The notes under the pieces were generated by a model that saw only the letters and a program-made list of their open reading frames with translations, did no database searches and had not been told where the DNA came from. From the NCBI RefSeq assembly GCF_046237605.1, contig NZ_CP143542.1, forward strand, positions 3,286,001 to 3,350,000: a DNA stretch of 64,000 nucleotides, in the 5' to 3' direction. A program made the position numbers and the translations under genes. Of this stretch, positions 42,487 through 50,901 are shown one piece after another (positions within the stretch are counted from its first letter, which is position 1; every line of letters starts with the position of its first letter). This DNA comes from Paraperibacillus marinus. GTDB taxonomy: Bacteria > Bacillota > Bacilli > Bacillales > DSM-1321.

Positions 42487-44205
42487 TCAATTATTTACTT
42501 TGAAAATAGAAACGGAATGGTTTAATTCTTCCGCTAGATTGGCTAAAGAATGTGAGGTGGCAGCAGTTTGTTCGCTTGCCGCTGCTGATTCTTCACTAGC
42601 CGCTGCGATACTTTCGACAGCTGTCATTACTTCGGATGCCTGTTCAGACTGCTGGGCACTTGATGCAGCAATGCTTTCAATTGATGTCAACACATCCATT
42701 GATTTTGCTGATTGTGCTTTGCTTGCTGTCTGGATTTCTCCTACTTTAGCAGAAGCATGGGCTACCATCTGTGCAATGGTGCTAAATGCCTCTCCAGTTT
42801 TATGGGAGTTATTCACCCCTTCCTTTACGGCCTCAACACTGCTTTGTGTTCTATTCTGAATACCTTTAATGATATCTGATATTTCCTTTGTTGCCTCGCT
42901 GCTTTTTTCTGCAAGCTGACGGACTTCATCCGCGACCACTGCGAACCCTTTGCCTTGCTCCCCTGCACGCGCCGCCTCTATTGCTGCATTCAGCGAAAGC
43001 AGATTCGTCTGGCTGGATATATCATCTATCACCTTAATAATATCGCCAATTTTGTTTGCCTCTTTTTCCAAGAGAGACATCTGTTCACTTACCTCTGTCA
43101 TCCCCTCAATTGACGTCTTTACGACCCTGCCGCCCACTTCAGACTGCTTCGCCAGGTCTTCCCCGATAATTGCCGTTTCCTGTGCCGTTTTAGCGACTGA
43201 ATCAATTATTCCGTTTAACTCCTTAAACAGGCCGGCCATTTTTTGGGAATCATTGGATTGGTTTTCAGCGCCATTAGATATCTGTGTAAACAATTCAGTA
43301 ATGGTCTGTGCATCATGCGCCTGGCTGGTAGCTCCGCTTGCAATCTGTTCCGTTGTAGCGGAAATTTCCTGGGAGGAGGCAGCGACACTTTCTGCTGACT
43401 GAATGATATTGCCTACTGTATTACGCAGATTTACGATCATGTCATTAACAGATGCTGCCAGGACCCCGATTTCATCCTTGGTATGTATATCCGTTGTTTT
43501 AGACAAGTCTCCCTGTGCAACATCACCGACTAAATCAACAACCTTTTTAAGTGGTCTTGAAATGATCTGCGAAAGAACATATCCAAAAACAATACTGAAA
43601 ATTACGGCTGCTGCTATAACAGCCATGGTATACAGCCGCGCAGAACTGAACTGGGCATTAGATTCTTCAGCAGACTTCCTGCTCAAATCAATATTAAAGT
43701 CGATTAAATCCCTGATGATGCTTTGTGCTTGATCTCCGGCTGCCTTAAAATCAGGAGCCATTTTCAGATAGCCCTCAACATCATTTTGATATCCTAATTT
43801 AATTGCATCTTCTAAATATACATAATAGGCATCTAGAGCTGGCTTTAACTCATCTATACGTTTTTTCTCTTGCTCTATCATGTATGTGTTTTCGTAGGAC
43901 TTGATATTATCTTCCATATCCTTTTGTATTTCTCTGATTGTTTTTTGGAATTCATCCTTCTTTTCCGGCGTCTTAGCCACCATAACTAAATCACGGATGT
44001 TTACCCTTATCCTCTGATAGGAAGTTTCTGTTTCACCAAGCTGGCTGATTGGGACGACTCGTTCTTCATACATAAAATTCAAATCTTCATTCAATGAATT
44101 CATATTAGTCAATCCATAAATCCCTAACCCAGCTACAATAACAGCCAGCAATATAAATGATGAAATTAACTTGACTGAAGTTTTAAGATTGAAAAACCAT
44201 TTCAT
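42487..44205 (-). CDS. Methyl-accepting chemotaxis protein
   Basis: A 572-residue chemoreceptor. Two membrane segments (about 12-33 and 190-212) enclose a helical extracellular sensor of the four-helix bundle type. A HAMP domain follows (SQIISRPLKKVVDLVGDVAQ), then a long signalling coiled coil whose hairpin tip reads AGEQGKGFAVVADEVRQLAE. Methylation-type QQSEQ and EE pairs lie near the end. The ligand is unknown. The gene lies inside the IS-bounded insertion and is absent at this place in B. subtilis. A weak hairpin (42430-42449) may terminate it. The 350 bases upstream (44206-44555) are AT-rich, with no further gene seen. Confidence 0.92.
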   Translation of the reverse strand: MKWFFNLKTSVKLISSFILLAVIVAGLGIYGLTNMNSLNEDLNFMYEERVVPISQLGETETSYQRIRVNIRDLVMVAKTPEKKDEFQKTIREIQKDMEDNIKSYENTYMIEQEKKRIDELKPALDAYYVYLEDAIKLGYQNDVEGYLKMAPDFKAAGDQAQSIIRDLIDFNIDLSRKSAEESNAQFSSARLYTMAVIAAAVIFSIVFGYVLSQIISRPLKKVVDLVGDVAQGDLSKTTDIHTKDEIGVLAASVNDMIVNLRNTVGNIIQSAESVAASSQEISATTEQIASGATSQAHDAQTITELFTQISNGAENQSNDSQKMAGLFKELNGIIDSVAKTAQETAIIGEDLAKQSEVGGRVVKTSIEGMTEVSEQMSLLEKEANKIGDIIKVIDDISSQTNLLSLNAAIEAARAGEQGKGFAVVADEVRQLAEKSSEATKEISDIIKGIQNRTQSSVEAVKEGVNNSHKTGEAFSTIAQMVAHASAKVGEIQTASKAQSAKSMDVLTSIESIAASSAQQSEQASEVMTAVESIAAASEESAAASEQTAATSHSLANLAEELNHSVSIFKVNN

Positions 44206-44555
44206 TTCCTTTTCCCTTACTTTCCTTATTATTGTCTATCTCTGGTGGCCACTAAGAGCCTTATCCATATTGTGATGTGAATAAATTGTTATAAATGACT
44301 GCCAACGGAAGGTGAGATGAACTCTTCCGTTTTGATATAAATAAAAATGAACCGGCACCGGTGCAAGATTGGAACATTTAAATTCAGGGTCCTTCACCAC
44401 CCAATACACTTATATATCGGAACAGTTTACTAGTCCTTAACAGCAAACTTATAATTGGTAAAATGTACATAGTTAAACTGCCTGTACTATTTGTTTACAG
44501 CAAAAAAAATAAGGCAGCCCTGGCAAAGGCCGCTTTTAATATCTCCCTCTATATA

Positions 44556-44975
44556 TCAGGAAACGTTCGATAGAATTATCTCATACAGACCAGTGATAGT
44601 GATTTCCATTTTCCTTTCAAAGAGAGTCTTATTAACCACAAAGTGACAGTAATCCTCAGGAGGATAATATAAGATTAAATTGATTTCCCAGTAAGCCTGT
44701 TCCATTGAATGAAGGACAGCATGTACTACACCTCTGAAATTCCCGTCTTCCTCCAGCACCATCTCCTTATACTCAACCTCACGAATTCGTTTATTGGCAT
44801 GGGCCTTTAATTCTGTTTCCTCTGCGGCCCATGTTTCTTGAGCGAGAAATCCATCCCGAATTATCCTAATGAGATGCTCCTTGAAGAGGTGTTCAAACCT
44901 CCAAGACGTTCTGATAGAAACCTGGAGATGGTGGAATGGTGAGGGATCCTTGTAAAGGGTGAAATTCCTGAAAAG
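44556..44975 (-). pseudogene. 5'-truncated gene remnant, unknown
   Basis: A frame open for 139 codons with no start near its 5' end; it begins after a TGA at 44976-44978, right where the transposase remnant stops. It reads NFTLYKDPSPFHHLQVSIRT, SWRFEHLFKEHLIRIIRDGF, ETWAAEETELKAHANKRIRE and later YPPEDYCHFVVNKTLFERKM. The sequence looks like real protein (balanced, charged and hydrophobic periodicity) rather than a chance frame. I do not recognise the family. A start at the internal ATG 44762 would give only 68 residues. Confidence 0.5.
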
Positions 44976-44985
44976 TCACATTTTG

Positions 44986-45228
44986 TTAAACTTGTTTACA
45001 GGTAAAGCGTACAGAGCGGAAGCCTTCTAGCGACTGAATGTTAAGGATTTTTATCAGTATGACGGGATCTACAGAGGGCCGGCCATTTTGTTTGGGGTAA
45101 TACTTTTTTGCATCTAAAACAGATGGTGCCAATCCATCTTGACTAAGTCCTGTTGAAAATGATAGGCCTGGAGATAGAAAGCTCTGTTCTTTCTGTTCAA
45201 CTTCCTGCGAGGAATAAGAGAAAAGCAT
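44986..45228 (-). pseudogene. IS1182-type transposase N-terminal remnant
   Basis: About 80 codons starting MLFSYSSQEVEQKEQSFLSP and containing NGRPSVDPVILIKILNIQSL then EGFRSVRFTCKQV, which follows the conserved start of IS1182-type transposases (GRPSxDPVxLIK...GxRSxR). It breaks off after this block, so it cannot make an active enzyme. It lies just inside the right IS-like end. Confidence 0.7.
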
Positions 45229-45321
45229 AAAAAAACCTCCTCTAACCTAGTAAGTTTGAGGAGCTTTTTAAAATATTTACTTGTTTGTCCATTGATGGAC
45301 TACTTTTTCAACAGAAATGAA

Positions 45322-45347
45322 AATATGCCTCCAGGAGGAGGCATATT
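45322..45347 (-). terminator. Terminator of yhaM
   Basis: AATATGCCTCC / GGAGGCATATT stem with an AGGA loop, at the yhaM stop. On the minus strand it is followed by TTTTCATTTC. Duplicated at 42249. Confidence 0.8.
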
Positions 45348-45348
45348 C

Positions 45349-46293
45349 TTATTCGTGGAACGACGGTTTATAGAATGAACGGTTATCGAGGGCAAATACT
45401 CTCTCTGTGTACTCTCCCGGCTTCACACGCTCTAGTGCCCGGTCCAGCATATTGATTTTCGCGTCCAGATTGTCAATATAGTGCAGGACTTCCGCTTCGC
45501 GGATCATCGGCGGCTTGGGGCTGCCCCACTCGGCTTTGCCGTGATGTGAAAGGACAAGATGCTGAAGAATCATGATCTCTTCCCCTTGTATCCCTAATTC
45601 TTCTGCTGCCTTGCCGATTTCATTGACCATGATGGTGATATGCCCAAGCAGGTTTCCTTCTACGGTATAAGCGGCCGAGATAGGTCCGGAGAGCTCGTAG
45701 ACTTTCCCGAGGTCATGAAGGATGACTCCTGCAAACAAAAGATCTCTGTCAAGGCTTGGATAAAGTTCAGCGATTCCTTTGGCCAAATCCAGCATGCTTA
45801 CAACATGATAAGCAAGTCCGGACATGAATTCATGGTGGTTCTTGGTCGCTGCGGGATATGTAAGGAACTTCTGATAATGCTTTTTCAAAAGATGCCTCGT
45901 TATCCTCTGTATGCTGGGATTTCTCATTTCGAATATATATTGAGTGATTTTATCTGCCATTACATCCTGGCTGAGCGGCGCCGTCGGTATTAATTCTGCC
46001 AGATTAATAGAATCATTTTCATTCGTAAGCCTGATATTGCGGATTTTCAGCTGGCTTCTCCCGCGGTAATTCTGAACTTCTCCCGATAGTTTGACCGTAC
46101 TCTCCGGAGAATATTTTTTCTCATCATCATCGCTGATATCCCAGAGCTTTGCTTCAATGTCACCGGTTTTATCTGATAGATACAGGGTCAAGAAGGGTTT
46201 CCCGTTACTCGCTGTCCCCTTCACACTGCTTTTTATAAACATATAGGCATCGAATGATTCACCGACTCCGTAATGTACGATTCCTTTTTCCAT
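45349..46293 (-). CDS. yhaM: 3'-5' exoribonuclease YhaM (Cbf1)
   Basis: A 314-residue nuclease. The N-terminal about 100 residues form an OB fold (LYLSDKTGDIEAKLWDISDD, VKLSGEVQNYRGRSQLKIRN). The HD domain follows with YHVVSMLDLAKGIAELYPSL, FAGVILHDLGKVYELSGP and LVLSHHGKAEWGSPKPPM, which hold the metal ligands. YhaM trims 3' ends of RNA and single-stranded DNA. Length matches B. subtilis (314). It precedes yhaL on the minus strand, with the IS-bounded insertion between them. Confidence 0.95.
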   Translation of the reverse strand: MEKGIVHYGVGESFDAYMFIKSSVKGTASNGKPFLTLYLSDKTGDIEAKLWDISDDDEKKYSPESTVKLSGEVQNYRGRSQLKIRNIRLTNENDSINLAELIPTAPLSQDVMADKITQYIFEMRNPSIQRITRHLLKKHYQKFLTYPAATKNHHEFMSGLAYHVVSMLDLAKGIAELYPSLDRDLLFAGVILHDLGKVYELSGPISAAYTVEGNLLGHITIMVNEIGKAAEELGIQGEEIMILQHLVLSHHGKAEWGSPKPPMIREAEVLHYIDNLDAKINMLDRALERVKPGEYTERVFALDNRSFYKPSFHE

Positions 46294-46385
46294 CCTGTTC
46301 TTCTCCTCCGTAACATTAGTACTGATAGTATATCATATCGGGCGGCGGCTCTTAAAGGACGGAACCCCGCCAGAGGCAGGGATTC

Positions 46386-49385
46386 CTACCGCCCAGCAGC
46401 AGTCCCGCTTCCGCTCAGGGAGATCACACTGCCTGTTTTGAAGGCTCCGGCAATATGGCTATGGCAGGTAAAGAAGATGATTTGATGCTCATCTTTGAGC
46501 TCCTCCAGGAGCGCCAGCACTCTTTCGGTTCTCTTTTGATCAAAGTTAACAAAGCCATCATCGATGATGATTGGAAAGCTTTCTTCCTGGGAGGCATGAA
46601 GGGCAAGAGCAAGTCGGATTGCAGTATAGGCCTGTTCAGCCGTACCCCTGCTTACTTCTGAAGCTTCATACATCAAGCCGCTTTTGTGCTGCAGAAGGAC
46701 TCCACTGCTCTCATCCTTCATATGAATGGCCGTATAAGATCCTTCTGTAAGGAAAGATAGATAGCTTTCCGCTTTCTTCAGAACCCGGGGAAGCTTTTCT
46801 TCCATAAACCTTGAGACTGTCCTTTTCAGAAGGCTTTGGGCAAGCGCATATTCTGCCCACTTTTTCGCCTCTTCCCGAAAAGCTGACTTCTTTTCTTGGA
46901 ATCGGTGCAGCAGTTCTGAGTGGATTCCTCCTTCTTCGAGCGTCTTGATTTTTGCTTCTGTTTCTGCCGCCAGCTTTAATAGACGGCCCATATCTTCAGC
47001 AAGCTCTTTCCGTTTATCCTCCAGCTTTCTTGTATCCATTTCGGTTATGTTCCTGCTGTTGAATTCAGCAGCAGCTGAGCGGCTGAGAGTAAAGGCGGCA
47101 AGCTGTACCTCTATGTCAGCGAGTCTCGCTTTGTCTGCCTGTCTCTCCTGAACAGCTTTGTGCCGCCCTCTGAACTCTTCCTCTCCTTCTGCATGGGCTA
47201 GGCGGTACAGAGTTTTCATCTCACGTTCTATGAACGCCTTCTTTTCCCCCAGGCTGCTCAGATCTTCCCCCATGCTCTCCAGCTGGTTTTGAATCTGCTG
47301 CCATCTATTGAAGTCGTCTGCTGCCTGGCGGATGGCAGTCTTCAGTGAAGCCGCTCCTTCCCGCCAGGAAAAATGTCCGATTCCAAGCTCTGCAGCATAT
47401 CCATTGATTGCCTGGATTTTGCCTTGGACGCCTTCCATCGATTCCTGCAGCTCTGCCTGCATCTGGCCCGCCTGCTTAAGGACTGTTTTTGCTTTCTGAA
47501 TCGCATCAAAAAAGAATGTTAACTGCCTGCCATGAAGGGAAGTCCCGCTAAATCCAAGCCCCTTATACTCTTCACTTGTCTTTTGCTCGAGCTGGGCCCA
47601 TTCCTTCTCCCAATTCTCAAATGCGTCGATGATCCGGTTGAAGGACATTTCCTGTTCCTCTCTCTGGATTTCCTTTTCCCTGATCCTCCGCGACAGCTCT
47701 TTATCTTTTTCCAATAAGGATTCTAATGAAGGATCCCAGCCGGAAGGATTGCTCCTGGCGTCCAGCTTTTCCGCTTCTGCCCTGAGCACGCTAAGCTCAT
47801 CCTTCATGTCAGCGAGGATTGAATGCGAGGGCTGCAGGAATTTGATCAGCAGACCCACCGCTGCCAGTCCAAACGCAAATCCAAAATTTGAATAATTCTT
47901 TGCGAGCAGGGCATATACTGCCAGAACCAGAACCACGGCAGCTCCCGCACCCAGTGCGTATCCAGTCCTCCGGCGGCGTCTCCCCTCCTCCTCAGTCAGC
48001 CTTTTATAGCGTGATTCAGCCTTTTCGATCTGTTCTTCAAGCATCCTCCTTCTGCCGAGATGGATGTCCGCATTTTTATGGCTGTCGGATTTTATCTCTA
48101 ACCTTTCCCGTTCATCTTCCGGAAGCAGCTGGGAGCCCATGGAGACTACCTGTTTTTCTGTCTGTTCAAGCTGCTCCCCTTCTGTCTTTAAGCGTTCTTC
48201 AAGCTGCTCCTTTGTATGAAGGCTCTGCTGCCTCTTCGCATCAAGAGCTGCCAGGGATTCCCTCCGCAGCATGCTTGTATCAGCACTTATGACTTCTCCG
48301 ATATCTTTTTGATAACCTGCATCCCGAAGGATGGATTCTGCTTCCTGTTTGAGCTGTTTAATTTTCTGCTTCAGCTGTTCCTGCTCCATTTCCCTCTGTT
48401 CAAGGACGGGCAGCCGTTCCAGCAGGGGCTCGATCTCCGGCGCTTTTTCCAGGAGGCCGAAGTCAGGCGTGCAGGAGCCAAGTTTTCTCCGGACTTCCTC
48501 TTCCCTTGCTTTCAGGGCAGCCTCCTCTGCTTCATAGTGATTTTTGGAATGGAGAAACTCCTGCAGCCGTTCCAGACCGTCTTCAGGGAAAGTATACTCC
48601 CTTGATTTTTCGAGCTTTGCTGAAAGAAATTCCTTTTCTCTGAGAAGCGGGCGCATCCGGATAAACTCTTTATACATATATATATTTTCTTCAGTCTCGG
48701 CTGCCAGCCGCTTTACGGCTTCTAGATTTTGCTGCAGGTTCAGATATTCAGCGTGGAGGATTGCATATTCCTTCTGGCTGTCCATCGACTTCTTAAGCTC
48801 GCCCTGCAGCTGCCGTAATTCCTTTATCTGTACGTTCAGTGCCGGCCTTTGTCCGGAAGGCTTAAAAAGGGTTTCCATCTCTTTCTGCAGCCTGGCTTCA
48901 GCCGTGAGGATTGCATCTGTACCCATCATCCCTGCTGAAAGCAGATATTTCCCAATATCCTGCTCACTCATTTTCTGCAGGTTCTGCAGTCCGGATAAGT
49001 CGAATGAATAAATGGACTGGAAAGATGCCCGGTCAAGGCCGCCCAGAAGAGAGGCAAGCATTTCCTCGCCCCCGGCAGCCTGCCCTCCTTTGATGACCGT
49101 CACATCACCTGATGCTTTCCCTTTTACCCTTTCCACAGTAATCCTGCCGTGTACAGCTGATTCCAAGACCAATCTGCCCCCATATTTCATGGATTGCTTG
49201 GGCTCATATCGGGCTGCACTATGGTTTTTTCCCGGAAAGCCAAACAGGATACTATGGATGAATGACATCAGCGTGGACTTACCGGCTTCATTTTCGCCGA
49301 AAAATACCTGGAGATCTGAAAGGCTTGAAAAGGAGACATTTTCTAATTTTCCATATCCATAAATATGAAGCTCAATGATTTTCAT
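46386..49385 (-). CDS. yhaN: SbcC-like AAA ATPase YhaN
   Basis: A 999-residue SMC/Rad50-type ATPase. The N-terminus IIELHIYGYGKLENVSFSSL leads to Walker A GENEAGKSTLMSFIHSILFG. Long coiled coils occupy about 180-900, interrupted near 475-515 by two hydrophobic stretches (GYALGAGAAVVLVLAVYALL), which is unusual for SbcC but usual for YhaN. The C-terminus has the signature-type SRGTAEQAYTAIRLALALHA and Walker B FPIIIDDGFVNFD. It works with YhaO, whose gene overlaps it by 4 bases. The DNA substrate is not established. Confidence 0.93.
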   Translation of the reverse strand: MKIIELHIYGYGKLENVSFSSLSDLQVFFGENEAGKSTLMSFIHSILFGFPGKNHSAARYEPKQSMKYGGRLVLESAVHGRITVERVKGKASGDVTVIKGGQAAGGEEMLASLLGGLDRASFQSIYSFDLSGLQNLQKMSEQDIGKYLLSAGMMGTDAILTAEARLQKEMETLFKPSGQRPALNVQIKELRQLQGELKKSMDSQKEYAILHAEYLNLQQNLEAVKRLAAETEENIYMYKEFIRMRPLLREKEFLSAKLEKSREYTFPEDGLERLQEFLHSKNHYEAEEAALKAREEEVRRKLGSCTPDFGLLEKAPEIEPLLERLPVLEQREMEQEQLKQKIKQLKQEAESILRDAGYQKDIGEVISADTSMLRRESLAALDAKRQQSLHTKEQLEERLKTEGEQLEQTEKQVVSMGSQLLPEDERERLEIKSDSHKNADIHLGRRRMLEEQIEKAESRYKRLTEEEGRRRRRTGYALGAGAAVVLVLAVYALLAKNYSNFGFAFGLAAVGLLIKFLQPSHSILADMKDELSVLRAEAEKLDARSNPSGWDPSLESLLEKDKELSRRIREKEIQREEQEMSFNRIIDAFENWEKEWAQLEQKTSEEYKGLGFSGTSLHGRQLTFFFDAIQKAKTVLKQAGQMQAELQESMEGVQGKIQAINGYAAELGIGHFSWREGAASLKTAIRQAADDFNRWQQIQNQLESMGEDLSSLGEKKAFIEREMKTLYRLAHAEGEEEFRGRHKAVQERQADKARLADIEVQLAAFTLSRSAAAEFNSRNITEMDTRKLEDKRKELAEDMGRLLKLAAETEAKIKTLEEGGIHSELLHRFQEKKSAFREEAKKWAEYALAQSLLKRTVSRFMEEKLPRVLKKAESYLSFLTEGSYTAIHMKDESSGVLLQHKSGLMYEASEVSRGTAEQAYTAIRLALALHASQEESFPIIIDDGFVNFDQKRTERVLALLEELKDEHQIIFFTCHSHIAGAFKTGSVISLSGSGTAAGR

Positions 49386-50587
49386 TTCAATCCTCCTTGC
49401 AAAAGGGAAAGAACCATATTCAAAGAGTTTTCCTGTATTTCCCTCAGTTCGCCTTCTTCAAGTTCTTCAAGGAACTTCCGCGCATTCGGGTGCTTGAAAA
49501 GGGCAGCCAGCGCATCTTGGGTTTCCGGGCCGCCTGTAAGGCCGGCAAGCTCCTTCAGGAATGGATTCGCGGGAGCTGAAGACACCTGTGCTGCCTCAAC
49601 AAGCTTAAGCTCATACGGCCAGATAAAATCTTCATCCAGCGGGTTTTCCTGCAGGACCGATAGCAGATCTGCCGCAAATGAGACCGGATAGCCTCCGCCC
49701 GCTTCTATATTCATTTCGATGCTCAGCAGCACACCGCAGCCTTCCTTCACCCTCGCCTGTATCCCTTCCTCACAAAGCCTGAGCAGGCCGTCGAATGATA
49801 TATCGCCGGCACTCTCCAGTTTAAGCTTGTCCCATATGATATCGGAGGTTTCAATGAACTCTTTTTCTATCAGATTCTCTGACATCCTCACAAAATAGCA
49901 CCCTTTTACTCCTTCTTCCTTCCGGTGGCGCCCCTGGATATTGCCGGGATACACCACAGCCGGAAATTCATGGAGCTCCTGCCTCTTGTGGATGTGGCCC
50001 AGCGCCCAGTAATCCATATCCTTCTCCAGCAGCTCACCAAGCGAAAAGGGGGCATACTGCCCGTGGCCCGTGCTTCCTTCCAAGCTCCCGTGATAGAGGG
50101 CGATATGAAAGTCTGCTCCGGCTTCCTTGACGTAACGGACGGCCATCCTGTCCACCACATGTCTGTGCGGATAACTGAAGCCATAAAGATGGACAATGGC
50201 ACCTTCACGATTTTTGAATACCTTTCTTTCATACTCCCCGGAAAACAGATGCACATTGCCGGGGAAATCGAGCTTCACCCAGCTGCCGGTCAAATGATCA
50301 TGATTTCCGTGAATGATGTATGCCCCGATTCCATGTTCTGAAAGTCTCTCCATTTCCTTCCGAAAACGCACTTGGGCACGGATGCTTCTATTTTCACCAT
50401 CATATAAATCCCCGGCTATCACCATGAAATCCACTTTTAACAGGATGGCGGCATCCACTGTCTTTTTAAACGCTGTAAAGGTCGCCTCCCTCAATCTATG
50501 CATCACTTCCCCAGGCATATTTCTGATGCCCAGAAAAGGGCTGTCCAAATGCAGATCTGCCGTATGTATAAAGGTCACTTCTTTCAT
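49382..50587 (-). CDS. yhaO: SbcD-like DNA repair exonuclease YhaO
   Basis: A 401-residue metallophosphoesterase with Mre11/SbcD motifs in order: FIHTADLHLDSPFLG, MVIAGDLYDGENR, YIIHGNHDHLTG, IALYHGSLEG and WALGHIHKRQEL. It is the nuclease partner of YhaN; the ATG and stop of the two genes overlap by 4 bases. Length is usual for YhaO. A copy of the 195-bp dispersed repeat ends 48 bases upstream of the start. Confidence 0.94.
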   Translation of the reverse strand: MKEVTFIHTADLHLDSPFLGIRNMPGEVMHRLREATFTAFKKTVDAAILLKVDFMVIAGDLYDGENRSIRAQVRFRKEMERLSEHGIGAYIIHGNHDHLTGSWVKLDFPGNVHLFSGEYERKVFKNREGAIVHLYGFSYPHRHVVDRMAVRYVKEAGADFHIALYHGSLEGSTGHGQYAPFSLGELLEKDMDYWALGHIHKRQELHEFPAVVYPGNIQGRHRKEEGVKGCYFVRMSENLIEKEFIETSDIIWDKLKLESAGDISFDGLLRLCEEGIQARVKEGCGVLLSIEMNIEAGGGYPVSFAADLLSVLQENPLDEDFIWPYELKLVEAAQVSSAPANPFLKELAGLTGGPETQDALAALFKHPNARKFLEELEEGELREIQENSLNMVLSLLQGGLK

Positions 50588-50634
50588 TGCTCAGCATCCT
50601 TTCCCATATAAAAAGCCTTTCGGCCCGCCTTTAT

Positions 50635-50827
50635 TTTACCATAGAAAACAAACATGATTTTATGCTCACAACCCATGCATGGAAAAGAACATAGAGAGAG
50701 CAGGAACTGACACAATAAGGCGGTGGAGCAGAAAAAGACACACCAGGAATGCCAGGAAGACGCATGATGTGCGCACCCAGCTGCAGGAAGCCTTTTAATC
50801 CATGCAGCTCCGCCCCTGTTCCACAGA
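50635..50827 (+). repeat. 195-bp dispersed repeat, copy A
   Basis: Shares with 58145-58340 the words CTCACAACCCATGC, GACACAATAAGGCGGTGGAGC-like CACAATAAGGCGGTGGAGC, AGACACACCAGGAATGCCAG, GATGTGCGCACCC, GCTGCAGGAAGCC and ATCCATGCAGCTCCGCCCC, all in the same order. Frames across the two copies do not agree, so it is not coding. It fills most of the 314-base gap between yhaP and yhaO, together with the yhaP terminator. Confidence 0.85.
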
Positions 50828-50854
50828 CAAAAAGGGCAGGATGCTCCCCAAAAC

Positions 50855-50901
50855 AAAGAACCAGGTCCGGCAGCAAAAATGGCTGCCGGACCTGGTTCTT
50901 T
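50855..50901 (-). terminator. Terminator of yhaP
   Basis: A 20-bp perfect stem (AAAGAACCAGGTCCGGCAGC and its complement) with a 7-base loop; it touches the yhaP stop codon. Confidence 0.9.

Larger units (their letters stand above)
42280..45314. mobile_element. IS1182-like bounded insertion between yhaL and yhaM
   Basis: The left end reads TTGTTGAAAAACAAGT from 42281 and the right end, read inward, CTGTTGAAAAAGTAGT from 45314: inverted ends sharing TGTTGAAAAA. Inside, next to the right end, is the first part of an IS1182-type transposase (44986-45228). The remainder of the element is replaced by an unknown gene remnant and a complete chemoreceptor gene. Both ends abut copies of the same terminator hairpin. 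Confidence 0.55.

Noticed and set aside
46386..50587. Reading the pair as sbcC and sbcD
   Set aside because: The hydrophobic stretch in the coiled coil, the lengths and the neighbours yhaM, yhaP and yhaQ identify yhaN and yhaO.
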